Below, piece after piece: positions 1 through 9,868 of a DNA stretch of 64,000 bases. A program made the translations under genes and the position numbers. The DNA lies in contig NC_067207.1 in the NCBI RefSeq assembly GCF_026262505.1, forward strand, positions 33,262,082 to 33,326,081, in the 5' to 3' direction. The notes under the pieces are model-generated. The model had not been told where the DNA came from. It made no database searches and saw only the letters and a list, made by a program, of their open reading frames with translations. The stretch's first letter is position 1. Every line of letters starts with the position of its first letter. Origin of the DNA: Trichomonas vaginalis G3. Lineage: Eukaryota > Parabasalia > Trichomonadida > Trichomonadidae.

Positions 1-615
1 AAGAAGGTACTAAATTTATTCGTAAACATAAGTTACAATTTATTGATAATGAAGAATACTCCTGTATCCTACTTTCACCACCTTTAGATTCCAAAAAATT
101 CAAAAAGCTCTTAAAAACGTGACATATGCAACTAATACGATTAAGAAAGAAGATCATGATATTTACACAAATTATTATTTAAATAAATGCACAGGTGTTG
201 ATAAAGTTTTTGATTTATTAGATAAAATATCAAAAGAAACCATTGGAACCTATAAAATTTTGTGTGATTGTGGTTTCATTATTGAAGATACCAATAATGT
301 TTCATATGAAAGAACAGCACCGAAGGAAGACGAAGTGGAAAGGTCTATACCATTCGTTATTAAGAACAAAAAGATATGAAAACTTATAAACATTATATTT
401 ATTCATTTATTTCAGAAAAAATGGAAGCAACCCATAAAACATCTTCTCATCATTTTATAGCTATTCATACATTCCTTTTCAAAGTTGTGAAATTAAATAA
501 GACAGGAATTAGATTTAATGTATCAGGGTACGCATTCTTGAGTAAATTAAAATGTATTCGTCACGTCGCGGATGATAAAAATTTATGTGTTCTTAATTCA
601 TTTTATGGGCTTTAA
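1..615 (+). pseudogene. Unrecognised coding remains upstream of PolB
   Basis: Coding-like sequence fills this stretch, including peptides such as YSCILLSPPLDSKKFKK near the left edge, CDCGFIIEDTN around 270-300, and a basic 79-residue ORF at 376-615. No family is recognised. It sits just upstream of the polymerase on the same strand and probably represents one or two genes of element I cut by the window edge. It looks broken. Confidence 0.35.
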
Positions 616-663
616 AAATAAAGTTTATTTTTATTTCTTTTTTAATTTTTTATTCTTACATAA

Positions 664-3600
664 ATGAACAAAAACGGAACAGCTAAAATGAATGATAATC
701 AAATAAGAGCCGAAGGTAGAAGGTTATTTAAACGCTTCTATAACATTCCTGATGGTGTTAATCCTAAAACTCGTAGAAGCTATTTAAATGAAGCAATAGA
801 TGCATATGAAGGTTTTGACATTTCATCAGAAAGTGAGAGATTAGCGAGAATGTTAAATGTTAATATTGATTTCTATTATTGTGATCCTCAACCAGAAGAC
901 GTGGACATAAATAAGGTAGACTTTCCATTAGTGGAATCAATAATGATAGATCCAGAATTTGAAACAGTAAATATTTTATTAACACAGAGTCCATGTGGAA
1001 AACTTCACGCTGACAGAATAACAGACGTTGAAGCACTCACCGGCTATAAAGTTTGTCCATATTGTAAAGAAGAAGTTTATTCTATCCGTGATGACCCAGA
1101 AAGGAAAAACCAAAGAAGATTTTTAAAGCAGTGTGAGAAATGTAAAGAAAATAATGGAAGATTAATTCAAGACGTTCAATTGCAAAAGACCCAGCAACCA
1201 TATGCACCACATATTACGAACAGAAGATATATCAGTGGTTATTAGCTCACAATTTGCAGGAATATTATCAACCGACAAGATATTATATTACTTTTGACTT
1301 CGAAACATTAGAGACTAAAGAAGAATTACAACTTTCTGAGTGTGCAACTTTGAACGCTTACTTAAAACCATTCATGGTATCATCAACGGTTAAATTAAAT
1401 GATAAAACATATACGAGGAATTTTTGCTTAACTTCGAGTGATTCTTTTATTTCTGATTGGATTGAGTTTTTATTTTCAACCTGTTCATTAGTTGCTAAAT
1501 CAAATATTGAACAATATGAAGAATTATTGAAGCCGCAAACGGTGGGACTTTGTCTCATACATTAAATGAAAACAGAAGGAAACATTTAAAGAACTTCTAG
1601 ATGAGGAATTCAATAAAGTGAATATCATAGGTTTTAATTCGGGAAAGTTTGATTTAAATTTAATTCTTCGTGATTTAAACACTGCAAAATGGAAAATAAA
1701 ATCAATGCTGGGTTCATCTTCACAATTTAAGCAAGTCATTGTAAAGAAAACAAACGTTCCATATGAATTAAGATTTATTGACATCAGAAATTATATAGCG
1801 GTGGGACATTAGACCAATTCACTCAAGATTTCGGAAACAATAAATCACGTGTTAAATCCTTTTTCCCTTATCAATTCATCACGTGGGAAAATTACGAAGA
1901 AGAATTATATAAAGTGGAACCATTCACTCAAGATTCATTTTATTCAGCATTAACTCAAGAAACTATATCAGATAGTGATTATCAAATATATCTCAATGAT
2001 GCTAAAAATTTTAAGAATAGATTAGAATATTTATTCATTATTGCAATAAAGATGTTGAAATTATGATTGACCCAATCGATAAAATTATTGAAGAAACATT
2101 TGTTTATAAAATTGACACGCTTCATAATCTTTCTTTATCATCGAATGCTTCAATGATTCGTTACGCTTTAGCATATAAAGACTTTAATCCTAATGAAAAA
2201 TATCCTGAGGAAGAGATAGAATCAAGTTTTGAATTAACGAAAAAGTATTGGAAATATAAAATTGAATCATATAAGAAACAAGATGAAAAAGCAGAAAGAG
2301 ATACTAAAAATAATGTTTCAATGGATGATTTTCAATACTATCACGATTTAATCCTTTCATCTAAATGCAAAATGTGTGGTAAAGCGTTTACATATGCTAA
2401 TAAACCAACATTGGATAGAATCGATAATGAAAAACCACATACCAAAGAAAATTGTCAGTTAATGTGTTGTTATTGCAATGTCGTAAAATCAAATAAAGAT
2501 GAAGATGTTCAACGTTTAAGAATCAATTTAAGAAATTATGCATTAAAAAATAATTTACCAATGACTTTAGATTCAGTTGAAGCTTATCACATTCTCCGTA
2601 ATGGAATTACTGGTGGTCTATCAAATGTTCAACATAGAGTAAATCTTAAAGGAATCACGCACATTAATAAACTTTCATATAGTCCAGAAACTAAAACTGT
2701 ATCAAATGAGGACACCACCAACATTATGACTCATTTCGTTGGTGTTGATTTTAATTCATTATATCCTTCATCATTTTCATCTAATCCTCATGATTTCATT
2801 CAATATACTGACCATAAAATGTATATGCCGGGAAGATTGAATGGTGTTATCATTTGTGATACAGCAACAAAGAAAGCAAAAGCACTGGGAATTATTAGAA
2901 AGAAAAATACTTTATTCGTGGCTGAAGTAAAGGGTCACATTGATGAAAAATACATTAATGATTACATAAACTTTTTACCGATAATAAGAAACTTAGATAT
3001 TATCACAGATGAAAAAACAATTGGCAGTTTTATGTATAATTACATGAAATCAAACAATCTACCAGTTGACCAGAAACAGAGGAAATTAACTCAGTTAGCA
3101 TCAACACACAACCAATATCAACCATTTTCTTCTTATTATCTTTGGTATCTAATAGACAGATTTCATTTTATCATCGATGATATTCAATCAATTTTAACAT
3201 TTACTAAAAACACTTGTTTTAATGAATTTGCGAACGAATTTATGAACGAAAGACAAAAGGCTGAATTAGAAGGAAATAAAGGAAAAAGTTTATTTTGCAA
3301 GATTTCGCTTAATGGATCATATGGTTACGATGCAATGAATACACAAAATTACGCAAAGACTAAAATAATGAATGCACAGAAGGCACGCGTTGCATGTATG
3401 TCAAATAAGTTTAAAAACATAAGAGAAATAGGAGAGGATACGTATCAAGTGATGCTCATAGATAGATTTTATAGATGTGATACATGTTTACAAGAGGCAT
3501 TCTTCACTTTAGATAACGCAAAATACTGGTATTTAGTTTTCATTTATGATTTTATGTATAAATGCATGAATGTTAATCGTTTTCATTTCATTGAAGGTGA

Positions 3601-4011
3601 TGCTGATTCATCTTATTGGGCAATCGCTGGCGATCCAAATCTTCCTAACACTCAAGCATTTCAAGCAATTGTTACCGATAAACAATTTTATGATAAAAAC
3701 ATTTTCAAATTCGCACCATTTGATTTCTTCTGTTTTGATGAGAAATTTAAACCTAAATTAAAGAATAAAGCTGAAGAAAAAGCACATGAGAAGAAGTTAT
3801 TGGGTTTAGCAATTGAGAAACAAGGTGATAACATGGTTGCTTTATGCCCCAAGTGTTATACATCATTCAACGTTCAATTGATGGAAGTGATTTTAAAAAG
3901 ATTGCACAAAAAATGAAAGGTGTTAGTTTACGACAAAATAAACAATTAACACCTAAAAATTATTTGGATATAATAAATGATAAAGTGATATTTGATGGTC
4001 AGAAATATTAA
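664..4011 (+). pseudogene. polB: Protein-primed family B DNA polymerase with HNH motif
   Basis: This is the replicative polymerase of element I. Visible in order: a zinc-binding CPYCKEE...CEKCKE segment near 1045-1150; ExoI (FDFETLET) near 1290; ExoII (GFNSGKFDLNL) near 1630; ExoIII (YCNKDVEIM) near 2040; an HNH-type motif (CKMCGK, LDRIDNEKPHTKENC, CYCN) near 2365-2490; PolA (DFNSLYPSSF) near 2750; PolB-type KISLNGSYGYD near 3300; and PolC as GDADSSYW near 3600. Order and content match the organellar/viral protein-primed PolB family used by Polintons. The span looks broken, with a few breaks mostly in the exonuclease part. The HNH insert between exonuclease and polymerase modules is the unusual point. 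Confidence 0.85.
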
Positions 4012-4019
4012 TTTACAAC

Positions 4020-4303
4020 TTAAAAACGGGTTCAATGACTCGCTTAACAATCGGTAAGACTGCATTAACAGGAGCACACACTAAGGCTGTATGTTGTGAA
4101 AATGGATGTTGTATGCCATTTATTTAATATAATTTAAAAACGTAGGGGTTGAGTCATGAATTTAAAATTTTATTTTTAATAAAATGCCACAGAAGAGACA
4201 AAAGGAACTGTTAATGATGTGATTCAATATGTAAATAATGGTTTTGATACTATGATTCAAAGAGAGTGGGCACCCTTAAAACATTTATTTTATTTTTATA
4301 TAA
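4020..4303. other. Intergenic stretch, no gene seen
   Basis: AT-rich spacer between the polymerase and the small ORFs. It contains a run of tttattttatttttatataaATG just before 4304 that resembles the short leaders of other genes in this window. Nothing else recognisable. Confidence 0.4.
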
Positions 4304-4450
4304 ATGGATAACGTAGATTTAGAAATTTTAATTGATGATTTAGTACTTAATCAAAATTTTCTTAATTATTATGAATTAAAATCATATCTCCAAAAACATA
4401 ATAACAATATAACGGGTGATGATTATGGATTATTATTATCCATATTATAA
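4304..4450 (+). CDS. Small hypothetical protein, 48 residues
   Basis: An ATG-started ORF directly behind a T-rich leader (tttatttttatataa), the arrangement seen upstream of better-supported genes here. The product is acidic and leucine/asparagine-rich (MDNVDLEILIDDLVL...). No family recognised. It lies between the polymerase and the integrase and overlaps the start of another tiny ORF at 4425. It could be a real small gene or the upstream part of a larger decayed one. Confidence 0.3.
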   Translation: MDNVDLEILIDDLVLNQNFLNYYELKSYLQKHNNNITGDDYGLLLSIL

Positions 4451-4556
4451 AAATGAAATTTTGAAATATCATGATAAAATAATTTCTAAAATTAAAGACA
4501 AAATTAAAAATAATGAATATACAAGGGAAAAACTAAATCACAACTTAAACAATTGA
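4425..4556 (+). CDS. Small hypothetical protein, 43 residues
   Basis: A short tyrosine- and lysine-rich ORF (MDYYYPYYKNEILKY...) that overlaps both the preceding small ORF and the beginning of the integrase coding region. Its basic, helical character could make it an N-terminal part of the integrase rather than a separate protein. Not recognised. Confidence 0.2.
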   Translation: MDYYYPYYKNEILKYHDKIISKIKDKIKNNEYTREKLNHNLNN

Positions 4557-5875
4557 AAGATTTCAAAAATAAAGTATTAACAGAAGAAGATATTGATGAA
4601 TTATATAAATTATATAATCCTGAGCCGCAAAAGCCAAAGAAGAAAAAGCCGAAAACAACACCAAAAGAGAAAGTAGCAAATGTTCAACAGCTAAAGGTGC
4701 AAAACGCCCAGGTCCTTCAGACCATAAATGATGCACAAGCTTTAATTTATGATTCATTAGTTAAACCATATTCAGCCCGACTTTTAAATGAAGATCAACT
4801 TTTGGAATTCATCCTTCAACATAAACTCGAAGCGGGAAAGTATATCAAACCTTTATATACAGCATATTTAAAACAAATGAATAGAATACATCCAGAATTA
4901 ATGAAAGGAGGAATGAATTCCAAAACTTCATCATCCAAAATCAAAGCAGATAAAATTAAATCACTTGCAATACCAAAACCTCCAACAGTAGTACCTCCTC
5001 CTTCAGTTAATCCTTCATCATTCACTTTATTATATCCATTTCAAACATTAAAGAAGCAAAAAGATTTTAAAAAGGATTTCAAAATATTAAATAAACCAAC
5101 TGACCCAAAAATTCAACCGTTAAAGGAAAAATTTAGTCGCCCTTCATTTGCACCATATCCATATTCATACGAAATCGATCATTTAGAATATTCAAAAGGA
5201 AACGTTACTTATTTATTTGCCATTAACATTAACACCAGATATTTATATTGCATTCCGGTGAAAGGGAAAACAGAACAGGAAACAAGAAGAGCTATACAAT
5301 ACTTACTAGATCATGAAAGAGTAGATAATATAAGGGGTGATGGTGATAAAGGATTTCAGGCAGCTATGGCTCATTATTTCCCACAAATTAATTTTTACTT
5401 TTCATCCTCTCCATATACGTTTCATAATAAAATAGTTGATGCGGTAATGAGAACTCTTAGAGATGCGTTAGAGGTTAACGGTCAGAATACTGGGATGGAA
5501 ATCATGACTCCATCATACAGCAGTTAGTATATTATTACAATAATACATGGCATAGAACTATAAACATGAAACCAGTGAAATGAAAAATGATTTCAAAAGA
5601 ATGGGAATATATTAGAAAGCAAATGGAAAGGTTAAATGATGTTAAACGTGAACAAATTAATTCGGGGCTCATGAATTTTAAACAAGGGATAAAATTTTGA
5701 TTCATCTCGATTATGGAAAAACTGATAAATCAATGACAAAAAGAAGACGAAGATTTGACACAATAGCTGAATTTGTTAGATATATTAACGGCAATGCATT
5801 AGTTGAAGTTGACAATAAATTAATAAGAATTCCGATTTATTTTATTACTCCATTATATTTAAATAATATTTAATT
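4553..5875 (+). pseudogene. Retroviral-type integrase of element I
   Basis: The enzyme that inserts Polinton DNA into the host genome. A lysine/proline-rich N-terminal region (PKKKKPKTTP near 4640) is followed by an RNase H-fold core: YEIDHLEYSKGNVTYLFAIN near 5165-5220 with the first catalytic Asp, RGDGDKGFQAAM near 5335 with the second, and an NKIVDAVMRTLRDAL helix near 5435. The sequence to about 5875 continues with the C-terminal coding remains. It resembles the integrases at 17.2-18.2 and 48.2-49.3 kb only distantly. Looks broken with about one or two breaks. Confidence 0.75.
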
Positions 5876-5891
5876 TTTTATTTCGTAAGAA

Positions 5892-6188
5892 ATGAGTGAC
5901 AACGAAGCATCCAAGAGTCCTGATTCAATTAAGATTCAGAGTCCAGACGATGGAATAAAAAAGAAACTAAACAGAATTAAATCAAAAATATGCTATTACA
6001 AAAAGAAGCCGCAATGCGGTGGGGTTGAAAACGATAAAGAGAGGAAAGAAATAATCGAAAAATTAGAAACTTACCGTTCAATCCTTAAACTGAGTGAAGC
6101 AAAAATAAAAGAATTTAATAGAATAAATAAATTGATTGGAAGAGATGAATTTAATAAAGATGAATTTTTAAACTCAATCCAAATTTAA
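5892..6188 (+). CDS. Hypothetical basic coiled-coil protein, 98 residues
   Basis: ATG start after tttttatttcgtaagaa, the leader type common in these elements. The product is lysine-rich and mostly helical, with a likely coiled coil over its C-terminal half (KEIIEKLETYRSILKLSEAKI). The middle contains the peptide KKPQCGG, encoded by a GC-rich palindrome (CCGCAATGCGG, 6010-6020) of a family scattered through this window. No function recognised. It is the last plus-strand gene of element I before unit 1. Confidence 0.45.
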   Translation: MSDNEASKSPDSIKIQSPDDGIKKKLNRIKSKICYYKKKPQCGGVENDKERKEIIEKLETYRSILKLSEAKIKEFNRINKLIGRDEFNKDEFLNSIQI

Positions 6189-6198
6189 TTTTTATTCC

Positions 6199-6309
6199 TC
6201 ATCTTCTCGGTTTTCGTGGTTTGTTGTTTTTAATTTGTTCTTGCATCATTTTTATTATTTCCTCCCTTGTTATGATTCGTGGTAAATTTTGAGCTTGTGG
6301 GGTATCCAT
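6199..6309 (-). CDS. Small hypothetical protein, 36 residues
   Basis: On the minus strand a short ORF beginning MDTPQAQNLPRIITREEI and ending KNNKPRKPRR follows a leader (aaaattttatttttatataa) of the same form as other genes here. It converges on the 98-residue ORF. The basic tail suggests nucleic acid binding, but no family is recognised. Confidence 0.3.
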   Translation of the reverse strand: MDTPQAQNLPRIITREEIIKMMQEQIKNNKPRKPRR

Positions 6310-6362
6310 TTATATAAAAATAAAATTTTGTTATCAGTTATTTTATCGTTAATGGTTTTTAG

Positions 6363-6475
6363 GTTATTCAATAATTAATTATTTTTGAATAACTGAAGGT
6401 GTCACTACGTCACCATGTGTCACTCGGTTAATTAACTTCTCTTAAAATTACTGACAACATGACATTTTGACAACA
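6363..6475 (+). repeat. Left terminal inverted repeat of unit 1
   Basis: Matches 8900-9013 in reverse complement. Contains the outer palindrome, then AAGGTGTCACTACGTCACCA, a CTCGGTTAATTAACTTCTCT segment and the inner GACAACATGACATTTTGACA. The later segments align with the repeats of unit 2 (ctcggtcaactaacatct...gacaacatgacattttgaca). Confidence 0.85.
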
Positions 6476-6526
6476 CAGCAGGATTAATGCAAAAATAAAT
6501 TCAAATCATACTTTATAAAGCTTCAT

Positions 6527-8824
6527 TTACAGGTATTTATCGTCAGTAAATGAATCCTCATTATCGTTTGGTTCAACCTGTTTATATAATCCTTTCATTT
6601 CTTCTTTCAAAACATAACACCATGTTTGTTTACCATCTATTCTTCTCTGTTTCTTATCACATTTATCTTTAATGCTCATTTGAAAGTTTTTGTCTTTCAT
6701 GTCTGATGGTTTGCAGAATAGAGCATTTTTACATGTCATACCTGCACACAATTCATCATAATGTGTATTTATCCATACATCTAAAGGATTTGTTGATAAT
6801 TCAATTAAATCTTGTTTGGCTTCAGTCATCGGTATGATTCGTACATTAAATGATGAAAGGTCATATTGCATAAAATATGTTAGTAAATTATCATAAAATT
6901 CCTTTGTGCATGAATTCATCAAATTCTTGAAATAATCAAATTGACCCTTAAATTTACCATTAACTCTTAAAACTACGTATCTTCTGTCTCCAACTTCAAT
7001 TTTGACAGGGTAGACGTTATTAGTTACCAAAATGAAATTGACAACATTCTGAGCAGTTCTTCTGGGTTGATTCTTTTCATTAATTCTAATCTCATTATCC
7101 GTAATAATTGATTTCAAAGCGTTGAAGTTTGCGAGTCTGTCTTCACCTACATTCTTGAGTTCATTAAGTACAAGAAACATTTTATTCTCAACTACTGAGT
7201 TTAAATTACCCGTTAGCTCACCTATTTCGGTAATGTTTTTGCATGAATAACCAGCGAGAAGTTCAGAAATAATGTCTGTAAATCTGTTTTTACCTGTTCC
7301 CTGAAGTCCTTTCAAAATAATTGCTGTTTCATTCTTGATTCCAGGATGTTGAATCATTGATGCAATCCAACCGAGAAGGTATTTATACACTTCATCGTTA
7401 TTATCACAAATGGCTTCTTTAATGAAATTCATAAACATCTCAATTTTTGAGTAATCTGGTTTTTCGAGAATGTTGTATTTATAACCTTGAAACGTTGAGA
7501 AAACATCTGGGGAATCAGATTTAAAGCAAACACCCTTAACGGTTAATGAAGACAATTGATTTAGTAGTACATCCCATGCTGTTATGGTTTTACCTTCTTC
7601 TTTAAATAATTTAATCATTTTGAGTGACTCTTTCATGTTTGATTGAAGAACGAATGATATTTGATTCATTTTGTCGTGTATGTTGTAATCTTTCTGAATG
7701 AAGTATTTGTTTCCACAATCTACAAAACGGATTACACGTGATAAATCCTCAATTACTTCAGAACTGTTTTTATACTGATGATTTTCAGCCATGCGTCTAA
7801 TATCTGTTATCAAAAACGAGTCATCAAGTTTGATATCAAATGTTATTTTTGGCTTACGTAATAAAGGTAAAACATATTCATCATAATATTCTTTTTGATA
7901 TAGTTTTAGAATCTTCACCAAAACAAATGGAGAATTCATTAAATGTGCATATCTACTATGTGCTTTTTCAAAATTACTTTTTGCATTTTCAGTTAAGCTG
8001 CAGAAGTTATAAACGTTATTGTATGCTTCATTAATTAAATGATTAGGTAACGAATTAAGTGCTTGAAACAGTGTGAATAATGTAACTTCTTTTTCTAAAT
8101 TCATATTTCCACCGTCATTATGTACTTCAAAATCACTAATACCATCAACTATGCTCTGGGCAAGTTTATCGTCAATGTTTACATTTTTGTTTTCATTCAT
8201 GATAGTCTTTATTTCTTCATTCTTCTGTTCAACTCTTACCTTAATATTCAAATCATTTAATATATCATTCACTGTTCTGGTTATGGTCGAGTCATAACAG
8301 CCACGAATGAATGAGTATGTATTGATTGGTTCTGTTGCATTCTTGCGAACTCTTGAATCAGCCATAACTACTAAAGAACGCTTTGAATCATCCATAGAAG
8401 TCATTATGTCAATATCATAATCATTGCAGGAATAGCATTTAATCATTCTGTTCGAAACTGAATAGAAGAAATTAGTGTTACAATAAATGTGAAGACCTCG
8501 TGAAGCGGTTTTAACGATAACATCTTTATCCGAAAGTTTTGATAAAATGTCTTTTCTAACTGTTTCTTTAAGTTCATCATTGTATGATTTATTGATATCA
8601 ACATCTATAATCGTTAAATTTGATATTTTATTTACTAATAAAGCCATACCAGTTTTCCTTCCTCTTCCTCCATCATGTTTGAGGTAGTTATGTAAATCAA
8701 TCTTGTTTTCACCAATTCTTTCGTTGAGGGTTTTAGTTTCTGCCACAACTAATTCCTCAGCTAATGAATCAATAACTTTTTCATCAGAAACGATATAGTT
8801 GCTGTTGTTGTTTGTTGCTGTCAT
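6527..8824 (-). CDS. Primase-polymerase / SF3 helicase fusion, 765 residues
   Basis: A replication initiator joining an archaeo-eukaryotic primase (AEP) domain to a superfamily 3 (D5-like) helicase. AEP motifs are in order: DVDIN (motif I, DxD) near residue 74, ASRGLHIYC (sxH) near 108, and DIDIMTS (motif III) near 136. The helicase shows GLQGTGKNRF (Walker A) near 505, KMFLVLNELKN (Walker B) near 545 and ILVTNN (motif C) near 600, within a domain that also recurs in the Maverick B helicase at 27554-28789. The C-terminal basic segment (KDKCDKKQRR) may bind DNA. Start chosen at the ATG after tattcctatataa. It is the only gene between the inverted repeats, so it probably replicates or mobilises the unit. 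The frame is open throughout. Confidence 0.85.
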   Translation of the reverse strand: MTATNNNSNYIVSDEKVIDSLAEELVVAETKTLNERIGENKIDLHNYLKHDGGRGRKTGMALLVNKISNLTIIDVDINKSYNDELKETVRKDILSKLSDKDVIVKTASRGLHIYCNTNFFYSVSNRMIKCYSCNDYDIDIMTSMDDSKRSLVVMADSRVRKNATEPINTYSFIRGCYDSTITRTVNDILNDLNIKVRVEQKNEEIKTIMNENKNVNIDDKLAQSIVDGISDFEVHNDGGNMNLEKEVTLFTLFQALNSLPNHLINEAYNNVYNFCSLTENAKSNFEKAHSRYAHLMNSPFVLVKILKLYQKEYYDEYVLPLLRKPKITFDIKLDDSFLITDIRRMAENHQYKNSSEVIEDLSRVIRFVDCGNKYFIQKDYNIHDKMNQISFVLQSNMKESLKMIKLFKEEGKTITAWDVLLNQLSSLTVKGVCFKSDSPDVFSTFQGYKYNILEKPDYSKIEMFMNFIKEAICDNNDEVYKYLLGWIASMIQHPGIKNETAIILKGLQGTGKNRFTDIISELLAGYSCKNITEIGELTGNLNSVVENKMFLVLNELKNVGEDRLANFNALKSIITDNEIRINEKNQPRRTAQNVVNFILVTNNVYPVKIEVGDRRYVVLRVNGKFKGQFDYFKNLMNSCTKEFYDNLLTYFMQYDLSSFNVRIIPMTEAKQDLIELSTNPLDVWINTHYDELCAGMTCKNALFCKPSDMKDKNFQMSIKDKCDKKQRRIDGKQTWCYVLKEEMKGLYKQVEPNDNEDSFTDDKYL

Positions 8825-8899
8825 TTATATAGGAATAAAAAAAAATAAAAATAATTTTAAAACTAACTTTATTTTTGGGCTGCATCAAATTTCCAGGAC
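8825..8899 (-). promoter_or_regulatory. Likely promoter of the PrimPol-helicase gene
   Basis: Only ~75 bases separate the start codon from the inner end of the right inverted repeat. They hold T/A runs and, read on the minus strand, aaaaataaagttagttttaa, which closely matches the leader block before genes at 21894, 23724 and 51708. The promoter must therefore lie here or within the repeat itself. Confidence 0.45.
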
Positions 8900-9013
8900 T
8901 GTTGTCAAAATGTCATGTTGTCTCATTTTTTCAGAGAAGTTAATTAACCGAGTGATACATGGTGACGTAGTGATACCTTCAGTTCTTCAAAAATAATTAA
9001 TTATTGAATAACT
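8900..9013 (-). repeat. Right terminal inverted repeat of unit 1
   Basis: Reverse complement of 6363-6475 with scattered differences (for example tatcac for tgtcac). Ends exactly where similarity to the repeat at 50.9-51.2 kb begins. Confidence 0.85.
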
Positions 9014-9385
9014 GGGAAATAAATTTACGTCAAATATGCAATTTATAAAATCTTATGTCGACAGGCTACGTAGCACAGTGGTCTAAGGTGGTGTTATGGA
9101 GGGGTCAGGGTCTGTGGTTCGAACCGCGACAGCGCCGTATTTTCTGATTTTTTTGTTTGTCTTGTTTGTCGTGAATAAAAAGTGTCATAAAAGTGCTCTA
9201 TCTTCCACGGGAATAAATAAAAAATTTACTTTATTTCTTCTTTATTTCTTCTTTATTTCTTTGTTCCCGTGGAAGAAGGGTTTTGCTGTTTTTTCTCAGC
9301 CGAAAATCAATGATTTTTTCATTTTTGGAATCCTTAGCGAATGAGGAATTTTTCTCTCGTGGAAGCTTTGACCAAAAATAAATGG
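9014..9385 (+). repeat. Dispersed ~370 bp repeat shared with Maverick C
   Basis: This segment recurs almost unchanged, inverted, at about 50882-51233 in Maverick C. The shared part runs from ggaaataaatttacgtc to gctttgaccaaaaata. It contains a tRNA-like sequence (9066-9138) and a strong stem of TCTTCCACGGGAA at 9210 against TTCCCGTGGAAGA at 9262, separated by a repeated tttatttcttc run. No protein gene is seen. Two copies in different contexts indicate a mobile or recombining block. Confidence 0.7.
9066..9138 (+). other. tRNA-like sequence with A-box and B-box
   Basis: TAGCACAGTGGTCTAAGG matches an RNA polymerase III A-box/D-arm, and GGTTCGAACC resembles a B-box/T-arm, at about the spacing of a tRNA. 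The acceptor ends (GGC...GCC) pair only at the tip, the T-loop is one base short of standard and no anticodon stem is evident. It is thus tRNA-like rather than a working tRNA, unless an intron or unusual fold is used. The same bases are identical in the copy at 51120-51192. Confidence 0.45.
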
Positions 9386-9389
9386 TCAT

Positions 9390-9590
9390 TTACTCACAAT
9401 ATTTTTGTACAAAACAACCCCAAACTTTTAACTTCTTTTCTGCAGCTTCTAATGCTATCTTAGCGAGTTCATATTCTCTAAATTCTCTCTTTAAATCTTC
9501 TTGTTCCCATTGGTCTAGTTCGTATGGAGAATCTCTATAACCATAACATATCTCACGTTCATGTTCTAATTGTTTTTCATGCTAATTACT
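9390..9590 (-). pseudogene. Unrecognised gene remnant
   Basis: The minus strand reads as a charged, helical C-terminal fragment (YELDQWEQEDLKREF ... AAEKKLKVWGCF) ending at 9390. No counterpart was noticed in B or C. It may be a remnant of element A's own left half. Confidence 0.3.
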
Positions 9591-9609
9591 TTCTCTAACT
9601 TCTTCTTCA

Positions 9610-9868
9610 CAGTTTTCAAAACACTGACAGCAACCAACAGTCAAAACACTGCACAGCAACAGACCACAAACAGAGCAAGGACATAAAAGAAGTAGAGAAC
9701 AGGAAACCAAGAATTCTTAAAAATGCTTAAGGAAAATTATGGTTACCAATACTCTTGACTTAGTGGACAGATATAAAGAAGCTATTAGAAAGTTCAAGGA
9801 AAGGAAATACTGACCGAACCTATTTAGCTTTATGGTTCAGCACCAAATGGGATATAAGAAGAGATTCC
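9610..9868 (+). pseudogene. Fragment of the large coiled-coil Maverick protein
   Basis: The sequence closely follows the middle of the large gene of Maverick B (34135-37389, minus strand), from the glutamine/threonine-rich stretch through HKRSREQ-like sequence to QHQMGY. It then switches abruptly to polymerase sequence near 9868. This is a rearranged piece brought next to the PolB remnant. Confidence 0.6.

Larger units (their letters stand above)
1..6362. mobile_element. Polinton-like element I (partial, right part)
   Basis: A family B DNA polymerase is followed by an integrase and several small genes, the Polinton/Maverick core pair. Sequence and codon use are more AT-rich than the Mavericks further right, and its polymerase is clearly different from the one at 53.6-57.5 kb, so this looks like a separate lineage. 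The left end lies outside the window and no terminal repeat is seen; the right limit is set by the inverted-repeat unit that begins at 6363. It looks broken, with several breaks in the polymerase and integrase, and is probably old. Confidence 0.7.
6363..9013. mobile_element. Inverted-repeat unit 1 carrying a PrimPol-helicase
   Basis: About 113 bp at 6363-6475 recur in inverted orientation at 8900-9013 with only a few differences, enclosing one minus-strand gene. The tips start GTTATTCAATAATTAATT and are self-complementary (GTTATTCA...TGAATAAC). The inner ends carry GACAACATGACATTTTGACA, also at the same place in the repeats of unit 2 (20495-23411). The next bases inside are cag(c)agg on one side and c(ct)gg on the other. 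No clear target-site duplication is seen (flanks ttttag and tgggaa). The single gene is open over its full length, so the unit looks whole and fairly young. No integrase or known transposase is inside. Its abrupt start right after element I and its end exactly where the 9014-9385 repeat begins support real boundaries. Confidence 0.75.

Noticed and set aside
6363-9013. Unit 1 as simply the end of element I
   Set aside because: Its ends form an inverted repeat with each other and with unit 2, and a different repeat begins exactly at its right edge.
9066-9138. Functional tRNA gene
   Set aside because: The acceptor stem barely pairs, the T-loop is one base short and no anticodon stem is visible; kept only as tRNA-like.
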